Source of the DNA: Prevotella sp. | GTDB lineage: Bacteria; Bacteroidota; Bacteroidia; Bacteroidales; Bacteroidaceae | Assembly (NCBI GenBank): GCA_022511055.1 | Contig: JAFLSH010000011.1 | Coordinates: 1 to 19,715 of the forward strand | Direction: 5' to 3' | Length of the DNA stretch: 19,715 nucleotides | In this document: positions 1-5,519 of the stretch, one piece after another | How the letters are laid out: each line of letters begins with the position of its first letter | Position numbering within the stretch: position 1 is the stretch's first letter | Notes under the pieces: model-generated | Seen by the model: only the letters and a program-made list of their open reading frames with translations | Told to the model about the DNA's origin: nothing | Databases searched by the model: none | Made by a program: the position numbers and the translations under genes

Positions 1-338
1 ACGATGCAGCAGAATGCCGCAAGATGATTCCAGTGCAGGCTTTGGCCTTGGAACATGATGTTGGCAATGACGGCAAAGACGGTCAGCGAAATGCACTCCT
101 GTACCACTTTCAGCTGGACCAGCGAGAAAGGCCCGCCGTTGCCGACAAAGCCCATTCTGTTGGCAGGCACTTGGCAGCAGTATTCCAGAAAAGCTATCAA
201 CCACGAGAAGACGATGACCCCTATCAGCGGCCAGTTGCTGCTGGTGCCGGTCTCTTGCAGTTTCAAGTGCCCATACCAAGCCAAGGTCATGAAGATGTTG
301 CTTAGTATGAGCAGTATGATGGTATATAGTCCGCTCAT
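1..338 (-). CDS. DMT/DUF486-family small membrane protein (3' end cut by window edge)
   Basis: The reading frame starts at the ATG whose complement is at 336-338 and stays open for 112 codons to the left edge, so the stop lies outside the window. The translation begins MSGLYTIILLILSNIFMTLA and contains AWYGHLKL, FEYCCQVPANRMG, FSLVQLKVVQE and a final segment around LHWNHLAAFCCIV. These fit the DUF486 group of the drug/metabolite transporter superfamily, which are four-helix proteins of about 110-120 residues, so only a few residues should be missing. Four hydrophobic segments are visible, at about 4-22, 38-56, 75-96 and 104 onward. The start overlaps the stop of the upstream oxidoreductase as ATGA, which implies co-transcription and probably translational coupling. 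The substrate is unknown and the family has no established function; transport is only inferred from the superfamily. Confidence 0.85.
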   Translation of the reverse strand, partial: MSGLYTIILLILSNIFMTLAWYGHLKLQETGTSSNWPLIGVIVFSWLIAFLEYCCQVPANRMGFVGNGGPFSLVQLKVVQECISLTVFAVIANIMFQGQSLHWNHLAAFCCI

Positions 339-2701
339 GGCCTGTTCTGCAAATACTCATCCATGTTCTGGGCGGCCCGGCGGCCATCTCCCATAGCCAG
401 AATCACCGTTGCACCGCCCCGGACAATATCGCCGCCGGCAAAGATTTCGGCCCGGCTCGACTGCATGCCTTCGTTGACGGCAATCGTGTTCTTGCGACCC
501 AGTTCCAGCCCCTCGATAGACTTTGGCACCAGCGGGTTGGGGCTGACACCCACGGCCACAACGACCTGGTCTACATCGAGTGTCACCGTCTTGCCCTCCA
601 CAGGCACAGGGCTGCGCCTGCCGGAAGCATCGGGCTCGCCCAGCTCCATCACCTGAAGCACGGCCTGCTTCACGGCACCGTTCTCATCGGCTATGTACTC
701 AATGGGATTGTGGAGTGTCAGGAAGCTGATGCCTTCTTCCTTGGCGTGCTTCACCTCTTCCAGTCGCGCCGGCATCTCTGCCTCGCTGCGCCGGTAGACC
801 AGCGTTACCTCTGCGCCCAGCCGCTTGGCTGTTCGGCAGGAGTCCATGGCCGTGTTGCCGCCTCCGACGACCAGCACGTTCCGAGCCGCGTTGATGGGCG
901 TGTCTGTCTCCGGGTTGGCTGCATCCATCAGGTTTACGCGTGTCAGATACTCGTTTGACGACATGATGTTGATGGAGTTCTCGCCCGGTATGTTCATGAA
1001 ATTGGGCAGACCTGCGCCCGACCCGACGAAGATGCCCTTGAATCCCTGTTCCTCAAGCTGCTCTACGCTGATGGTCTTGCCGACAATGATGTCAGTCAGG
1101 AAGTGTACGCCCATCTTGGCGAGGTTTTCTATCTCTACATCGACGATTTTGTTAGGCAGGCGGAACTCCGGGATGCCATACTTCAGCACACCGCCTATTT
1201 CGTGCAGGGCTTCAAAGACATAGACCTCATAGCCTTTCTTCACCATGTCGCCGGCAAAGCTCAGCCCGGCAGGGCCCGACCCGACGACGGCCACCTTGAT
1301 GCCGTTGGCCGGCGCAATCTCCGGCAGCGAGATGTTTCCGCTCTCGCGCTCATAGTCTGCGGCAAAGCGTTCCAGATAGCCGATGGCCACGGCCGGCTCG
1401 TTCATCTTCAGGTGTATGCACTTGCTCTCGCACTGCTTCTCCTGCGGGCAGACGCGCCCGCAGACGGCGGGCAGGGCAGAGGTGTCTTTCAGCACCTTGG
1501 CCGCGGCGAGGAACTGGCCGCGCTCGATGTTCTTGATGAACGACGGTATGTTGATGCCGACAGGGCAGCCCTCGACACAGCTCGGCTTGGCGCAGTCGAG
1601 ACAGCGCTTGGCCTCGCGCATGGCCATTTCCTTTGTCAGCCCGATGTTCACCTCTTCCGTGCGAGTGGTGGCACGATAGACAGGGTCCAGCTCGGGCATG
1701 CTGACACGCGCTATCTGGGTGCGCTCCTTCGGCTTCATTGACTTTTGCAGCTCCTTGCGCCACTCTGCGTTGCGGTCAGTCAGTATTTCTATGGTGTCAT
1801 TGGTCGGGTCACTGTCCATGACGATGTCTGCGGTCTTGCCGGCCGCCTCTGTTGCTTCTGTTTTCCCGGCGGTGGTCTCGAGATGCTTCTCGAAGTGTGC
1901 CATGTATTCCTGTTCCTCGCGCTTGAAGGTGCCCATGCGCTTGAACATTTCATCCCAGTCTACCTGTGCGCCATCGAATTCCGGGCCATCTATGCACACA
2001 AACCTCGTCTTTCCGCCGATGGTCAGGCGACATGCGCCGCACATGCCCGTACCGTCGACCATGATGGTGTTCAGCGACACTTCGCAGGGGATGTTGTGCT
2101 TCTGTGCCGTGAGGTTTGAGAATTTCATCATGACGGGAGGCCCGATGGCAAACACCTTGTCGACGTGTTCTTGCTCTATGAACTTCTCAATGCCGACCGT
2201 GACGACCCCTTTCTCGCCGTACGACCCGTCATCTGTCATGATAATCACCTCATCACTTGACTCGCGCACCTTGTCTTCCAGGATAATCAGGTCTTTCGAG
2301 CGGCCTGCCATGACAGACAGCACCCGGTTGCCCGCCGCCTTCAGCGCCTGGATGATGGGCAGCATCGGGGCGACACCCAGTCCGCCGCCGGCGCAGACCA
2401 CCGTGCCATAGTTCTCTATGCGGGTAGGATTGCCCAGCGGCCCTACCACGTCTGTCACGTAGTCTCCCACTTGCAGCTCGCAGAGCTTCATAGACGACAA
2501 TCCCACTTTCTGCACCACCAGTGTGATGGTGCCCTTGTCTGTGTCGGCTGCGGCGATGGTCAGCGGCATGCGCTCACCCTTCCTGCCCACTCTGACAATG
2601 ACAAAGTTACCTGCCTTGCGGCTTTTCGCAATTAACGGTGCCTCTATCTCAAAGAGAAACACCTTCTCAGAAAATTGTTCTTTCCTTACAATTTTGTTCA
2701 T
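335..2701 (-). CDS. Fused NfnA-NfnB-type NAD(P)H/ferredoxin oxidoreductase (often annotated PyrK/GltD bifunctional)
   Basis: A 788-residue cytoplasmic protein. Residues 1-270 resemble the PyrK/NfnA ferredoxin-NADP reductase fold, with the GGGLGVAP nucleotide loop near 105-112 and a [2Fe-2S] site DGTGMCGAC (D216, C221, C224) plus C236. An Asp plus three Cys is the ligand set known from NfnA. Residues 275-320 are a polar linker. Residues 330-788 resemble GltD/NfnB: eight cysteines for two [4Fe-4S] clusters (C367, C370, C375, C379; C414, C418, C424, C428), a first dinucleotide fold GSGPAG at 474-479, a second GGGNTA at 613-618, and the C-terminal AGGDIVRGG. The likely role is electron bifurcation between NADH, NADPH and ferredoxin; this is inferred from the family. 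No large glutamate synthase subunit gene or pyrD lies nearby. An in-frame start at 2797 is upstream of the -7 box at 2735-2742, so the ATG at 2701 (MNKIVRKEQF) is chosen. Confidence 0.85.
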   Translation of the reverse strand: MNKIVRKEQFSEKVFLFEIEAPLIAKSRKAGNFVIVRVGRKGERMPLTIAAADTDKGTITLVVQKVGLSSMKLCELQVGDYVTDVVGPLGNPTRIENYGTVVCAGGGLGVAPMLPIIQALKAAGNRVLSVMAGRSKDLIILEDKVRESSDEVIIMTDDGSYGEKGVVTVGIEKFIEQEHVDKVFAIGPPVMMKFSNLTAQKHNIPCEVSLNTIMVDGTGMCGACRLTIGGKTRFVCIDGPEFDGAQVDWDEMFKRMGTFKREEQEYMAHFEKHLETTAGKTEATEAAGKTADIVMDSDPTNDTIEILTDRNAEWRKELQKSMKPKERTQIARVSMPELDPVYRATTRTEEVNIGLTKEMAMREAKRCLDCAKPSCVEGCPVGINIPSFIKNIERGQFLAAAKVLKDTSALPAVCGRVCPQEKQCESKCIHLKMNEPAVAIGYLERFAADYERESGNISLPEIAPANGIKVAVVGSGPAGLSFAGDMVKKGYEVYVFEALHEIGGVLKYGIPEFRLPNKIVDVEIENLAKMGVHFLTDIIVGKTISVEQLEEQGFKGIFVGSGAGLPNFMNIPGENSINIMSSNEYLTRVNLMDAANPETDTPINAARNVLVVGGGNTAMDSCRTAKRLGAEVTLVYRRSEAEMPARLEEVKHAKEEGISFLTLHNPIEYIADENGAVKQAVLQVMELGEPDASGRRSPVPVEGKTVTLDVDQVVVAVGVSPNPLVPKSIEGLELGRKNTIAVNEGMQSSRAEIFAGGDIVRGGATVILAMGDGRRAAQNMDEYLQNRP

Positions 2702-2734
2702 ATCTGTTTTGCTTTGTTTCTGTCGTTTTGTTTG

Positions 2735-2742
2735 CAAAGTTA
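2735..2742 (-). promoter_or_regulatory. -7 box of the NfnAB-like gene (TAACTTTG)
   Basis: On the minus strand this reads TAACTTTG, matching the Bacteroidetes -7 consensus TAnnTTTG, about 33 nt upstream of the ATG at 2701. No good TTTG -33 element is seen at the usual spacing. The box lies inside the longer open frame that begins at 2797 and therefore argues for the 2701 start. Confidence 0.6.
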
Positions 2743-2826
2743 GTAAAATGTTTCCAAATAGCATAAAAAAGCGCCGAAATATTACCTTTTTTTGCAATAC
2801 CTGCCATCTATATTAAATTAAATGCT

Positions 2827-2834
2827 TACCTTTG
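2827..2834 (+). promoter_or_regulatory. -7 box of the DUF2461 gene (TACCTTTG)
   Basis: TACCTTTG fits the Bacteroidetes -7 consensus and lies 26 nt before the ATG at 2861. It falls within the frame that would begin at 2823, so that earlier start is unlikely. Together with the minus-strand box at 2735-2742 it makes the 159-bp gap a divergent promoter region. No convincing -33 element was found. Confidence 0.6.
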
Positions 2835-2860
2835 TGGCTGTAAACAAAGATAAAAAACGT

Positions 2861-3559
2861 ATGGATTCAAATCAGATAGTCAAGTTTCTCAGCAGTGTAA
2901 CCCGCAACAACAACCGTGCCTGGTTTCAGGAACACAAAGCGGACTATTTGGCCGCAAAGGCCGAGTTTGAGGGCGGTGTTTCGCAGGCCATTGAGCGCAT
3001 CATCTCGTTTGATGCCGAGATTGCCAATGTCACTGTCAAGGACACCACCTACCGCTTCTATCGTGACACGCGCTTCTCGCCCGACAAGTCGCCCTACAAA
3101 AACCACTTTGGTGCCTATATCAATGCCAAGGGCAAGAAGGCCCTGCGCGGCGGCTACTATATCCACATTGAGCCGGACCACTGTCTGTTGGCGGTGGGCG
3201 GAAACTGGCTGCCGACCAACATTCTGACCTCTTGCCGCAACGAGCTGATGGCCAACGAACAGGAGTGGCTGCGCTGCGTGCAGTCAGAGGAGTTTCTGCA
3301 TTTCTACGATGCACCAGACGATGCCGACTGGCACAGCCCCCAGGGTTTCGGCTTCACCAAGCTCAAGACGTGCCCTTCCGGCTTCCCGCGCGACTATGCT
3401 CATGTCAAATACCTGCGACTGAAGGACTATTGCGCCTGGCACAAAGTGGCCGACAGCTTCTTTGCCGAGAGCGACTGGCTCGACCAGATGGAGCAGATGT
3501 TCCGTGCCGCCAAGCCCATGATGGATTTCATGAACGCCGTGATTGACGACTATGAGTAG
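2861..3559 (+). CDS. DUF2461 domain-containing protein
   Basis: A 232-residue protein predicted to be cytoplasmic, with no signal peptide or membrane segment. It begins MDSNQIVKFLSSVTRNNNRA. Family hallmarks are NNNRAWF at 16-22, YRFYRDTRFSPDKSPYK at 64-80 followed by NHFGAY at 81-86, GGYYIHIEP near 97-105 and GGNW at 113-116. This combination is characteristic of DUF2461 (the TIGR02453 group), and 220-230 residues is the normal length. The biochemical function of the family is not established. The ATG at 2861 is preferred because a -7 promoter box sits just upstream at 2827-2834 and the family usually begins at this point. The gene stands alone on the plus strand, divergent from the NfnAB-like gene and convergent with the lipoprotein gene beyond the repeat-rich gap. 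Confidence 0.88.
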   Translation: MDSNQIVKFLSSVTRNNNRAWFQEHKADYLAAKAEFEGGVSQAIERIISFDAEIANVTVKDTTYRFYRDTRFSPDKSPYKNHFGAYINAKGKKALRGGYYIHIEPDHCLLAVGGNWLPTNILTSCRNELMANEQEWLRCVQSEEFLHFYDAPDDADWHSPQGFGFTKLKTCPSGFPRDYAHVKYLRLKDYCAWHKVADSFFAESDWLDQMEQMFRAAKPMMDFMNAVIDDYE

Positions 3560-3612
3560 TTGCTGAACTGCTTTTGCTTGCATTGTTCCCCGACAAAGAC
3601 AAAATCATTGGC

Positions 3613-3770
3613 TTATTCGCGTGTGCGCATGCGCGTACGCACATATATAGTACTTAAACAAACTGGTTGTCCCACACCCTCGACACCCCCAACACCCTGG
3701 GGTGTCGGGGGTGTCGAGGGTGTGGGGCATATACCCTGTATAGCTACTATATACATGCGCGCGCGAATAA
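3613..3770. repeat. Nested coaxial inverted repeat, about 158 bp, MITE-like in shape
   Basis: Three layers of inverted repeat are visible. The core is the 56-bp palindrome at 3671-3726. Around it, 3638-3652 pairs with 3745-3759 (13 of 15 positions; inner parts TATATAGTA and TACTATATA) on exactly the same axis, with 18-nt spacers on both sides. At the outer edges TTATTCGCG (3613-3621) and CGCGAATAA (3762-3770) are perfect inverted repeats. The outer pair is displaced by 14 nt because the left half holds additional alternating CG-rich sequence (3622-3637). The whole could form a long hairpin or cruciform. Whether it is mobile, regulatory or a terminator cannot be told from one copy. Confidence 0.75.
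3671..3726. repeat. 56-bp loop-less GC-rich palindrome made of six 9-bp units
   Basis: Two 28-bp arms (3671-3698 and 3699-3726) are complementary at 26 of 28 positions, with mismatches only at 3691/3706 and at the central 3698/3699 pair. The left arm holds ACACCC at 3674, 3683 and 3692, a 9-bp period. The right arm holds the inverted hexamer GGGTGT at 3700, 3709 and 3718. It is therefore three direct 9-bp units facing three inverted ones. One strand is strongly C-rich in the first half and G-rich in the second. Confidence 0.9.
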
Positions 3771-3863
3771 TATCTTTTCTGAATTAAAGAAGTTAGGGGA
3801 GTTTAAGGAGTTAAGCCGAATGTTTTGCGCCGTTCAACCGAAAAAAGTAATCGCTTAGTCGAA

Positions 3864-3915
3864 TTTTCCCCAAAAGTGCCGAGTAATTTTCGTAACTCGG
3901 CACTTTAGGGGAAAA
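3864..3915. repeat. Long stem-loop: 21-bp stem, 10-nt loop
   Basis: The left arm (3864-3884, TTTTCCCCA then AAAGTGCCGAGT) pairs with 3895-3915 (ACTCGGCACTTT, A, GGGGAAAA) with a single A/A mismatch. The loop is AATTTTCGTA. It sits between convergent genes and could act as a bidirectional transcription stop, but no uridine tract follows on either strand, so that role is only possible. Confidence 0.8.
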
Positions 3916-3994
3916 ACTCACGGAGTATTTTCCGAAAAGCGGCGCTTTTTTCCCGAAACTCACGGAGTAATTTTCAATACTCACGGCGTTTTTG
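3881..3994. repeat. Cluster of short direct repeats (ACTCACGGAGTA / GAGTAATTTTC)
   Basis: ACTCACGGAGTA occurs exactly at 3916-3927 and 3958-3969, 42 bp apart, with a partial third copy ACTCACGGCGT at 3979-3989. GAGTAATTTTC occurs at 3881-3891 (inside the hairpin) and at 3965-3975, and GAGTATTTTC at 3923-3932. The copies are interlocked, giving a degenerate array that runs up to the stop codon of the lipoprotein gene at 3998. Confidence 0.7.
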
Positions 3995-3997
3995 GAA

Positions 3998-5515
3998 TTA
4001 TTCGCCGAGTTTTGAGCGGTATTTTACGGTTTCACCGTCGGTTTTCAGTATGTCTGCAAACTGCTGGGGCGCGATGGTGACCGGGCCGCGCATGAACTCC
4101 GGGATGTTGTAGCTCTTCATGAACTGGCGGTGGAAGTCGGGGTCTTCGCATGGCAGCTCGAAGGGCTTGGCGGCTTTTCCCTGAGCGTCGATGTGGGCAA
4201 TGAACGGCCGGGTGAAGATGCCGTCGTCGCGGCGGCTGCTGAAGATGACCCAGCGGCCGTTGCTCGACCAGGAGTGGTAGCTCTCGGTGTTGTCGGAGTT
4301 GATTTCCGTCATGGGGCGGGCCTCGGCGGTCTGCAAGTCCAGCATCCACAGGTCGGCATCGCGGTGCCAGATGTGGAAACAGCCCAACTGCCCCAGGGTG
4401 AACATCAGGTAGCGCCCGTCAGGCGAGACACGGGGCAGGGTGGCGCTCTTGTCCATGGCCACGGCATCGAACACCAGTTCGCGCGGTCCGAACTGCATGG
4501 TCTGCGGGTCGAAACTTTTCTTGTAGATGTTATACTTCACCTCGGCAATGCGGGATAGTGTCTCTATGCCTTTGGAGCGGGTGCTGTCGCGATGCTCGAA
4601 ATGGGCGCTGCAATAGTAGAGGGTGCGGCCGTCGGGTGCCCAGAAGGGAAAGACCTCGAACTCGTTGGGGTCGTTCTCGATGTTGGTCACCTCGTTGCGC
4701 TCCACATCGTAGGCTATCAGGTCGCTCTCGCCGTCAAAGACCTCTATCTTGTTCAGGTCGGTGGTGTGGAAGCTCTGGTGGGTCTTGTTGGTCGAGTAGA
4801 CAATGAGCTTCAGCCACGGATGCCAGGTGGGGTAGACACCGGCCGAGAGTATGGAGTCGCTCGTCATGTTGATTTTCCGCAGCTTTCCGTCATAGGCAAT
4901 GACCGTGCCGCCGTGCTTCTGGCGGGCATGGAACTGCATGCGGTCGGGATTGTAGTGCTGGTAGTTGTGGCAGTTGATGCACTGTCCTTCCTTCTCGAAG
5001 CTGCACAGCATGTTGTCGTAGATGACCCGCTCATCGTAGTTTTCCAGACAGCGCTGGTTGATGGTCAGCTCTTCGTAGGTCACAAACGAGGGGGAGATGA
5101 GGCGGTAGCTGATGTAGGCATCAATGGAGTCTGCCGAAACGTGAATGCTGAACGGCTTGTGGCGGGTCCACTGGCCGCCGGACTGCGTGAAGACCTCCAC
5201 CTGCATGGCCTTGCCCTTGGCCTTGTCTGCCAGTCGCCGCCAGTCGGCGGGGTCGGGCTGGGCTTTCAGCCCGCCGCAGACCAGCTGGTCGTCGCCGACC
5301 GAGAAGCGGGTCACCATGTCGTCGACACGGTCAGTCTGCCCGTCAAGCTGAAAGGTCAGCGGCGCCAGGTTGAGGGGTATGGTTACGTTGGTGTAGTCAG
5401 GATAGATGCGGGGCAGCTGGGCTGACTGCTTGAAGTCTGTGGGAACTTGCGGGCGGCCACAGGCTGTCAGCAACATGAGCAACAGGGCGGCCGTGAGGTG
5501 ATGGAAGTGTTTCAT
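3998..5515 (-). CDS. PD40 beta-propeller lipoprotein with a single CxxCH motif
   Basis: A 505-residue envelope protein. The start MKHFHHLTAALLLMLLTACG gives a lipoprotein signal with lipobox LTAC (Cys19). An in-frame start 31 codons upstream would bury this signal, so 5515 is used. Residues about 45-160 look like a beta-rich N-terminal domain. CINCH at 179-183 is a c-type haem attachment motif, followed by HNYQHYNPDRMQFHARQKHG. Residues about 230-450 contain TolB/PD40-like propeller blades, seen as YPTWHPWLKLIVYSTN, FPFWAPDGRTLYY, LPRVSPDGRYLMF and SWSSNGRWVIFSS. The role is unknown; a haem-bearing or metal-binding periplasmic scaffold is an inference. It follows the upstream membrane-protein gene by 4 bp, so the two are co-transcribed and probably work together. 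Confidence 0.82.
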   Translation of the reverse strand: MKHFHHLTAALLLMLLTACGRPQVPTDFKQSAQLPRIYPDYTNVTIPLNLAPLTFQLDGQTDRVDDMVTRFSVGDDQLVCGGLKAQPDPADWRRLADKAKGKAMQVEVFTQSGGQWTRHKPFSIHVSADSIDAYISYRLISPSFVTYEELTINQRCLENYDERVIYDNMLCSFEKEGQCINCHNYQHYNPDRMQFHARQKHGGTVIAYDGKLRKINMTSDSILSAGVYPTWHPWLKLIVYSTNKTHQSFHTTDLNKIEVFDGESDLIAYDVERNEVTNIENDPNEFEVFPFWAPDGRTLYYCSAHFEHRDSTRSKGIETLSRIAEVKYNIYKKSFDPQTMQFGPRELVFDAVAMDKSATLPRVSPDGRYLMFTLGQLGCFHIWHRDADLWMLDLQTAEARPMTEINSDNTESYHSWSSNGRWVIFSSRRDDGIFTRPFIAHIDAQGKAAKPFELPCEDPDFHRQFMKSYNIPEFMRGPVTIAPQQFADILKTDGETVKYRSKLGE

Positions 5516-5519
5516 AAAA

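Larger units (their letters stand above)
3560..3997. other. 438-bp gene-free stretch between convergent genes, rich in inverted and direct repeats
   Basis: Short open frames here (for example those starting at 3560 and 3667) are low-complexity translations of palindromes and show no family resemblance. The stretch divides into a nested inverted repeat at 3613-3770, an AT-rich spacer at about 3771-3863, and a hairpin plus direct-repeat block at 3864-3994 that reaches the stop codon of the next minus-strand gene. No tRNA-like or other recognisable RNA fold was seen, and there is no clean hairpin with a U-tract of the ordinary terminator type. Confidence 0.8.

Noticed and set aside
335..2797. 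Longer 820-residue version of the NfnAB-like protein, and the labels PyrK or GltD
   Set aside because: The extra 32 residues are AT-rich and span the -7 box at 2735-2742. The cluster ligands and the lack of gltB or pyrD make NfnAB the better family name, so no gltD or pyrK symbol is given.
3671..3726. Possible CRISPR-like array
   Set aside because: The units are 9 bp, contiguous and inverted about one centre. There are no 20-40 bp spacers and no cas genes.
3671..3726. Ordinary intrinsic terminator for the DUF2461 gene
   Set aside because: No loop and no T-tract follow the stem on either strand, and a stem of this length with coaxial outer repeats is unlike a standard terminator.
3667..3858. 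Small open frame with a Gly-Cys-Arg repeat in the gene-free stretch
   Set aside because: It is the translation of the 9-bp palindrome units and has no promoter or family resemblance, so it is not called as a peptide gene.
4592..5425. 277-codon open frame on the plus strand
   Set aside because: Antisense shadow of the PD40 lipoprotein gene. No start signals or family motifs were seen.
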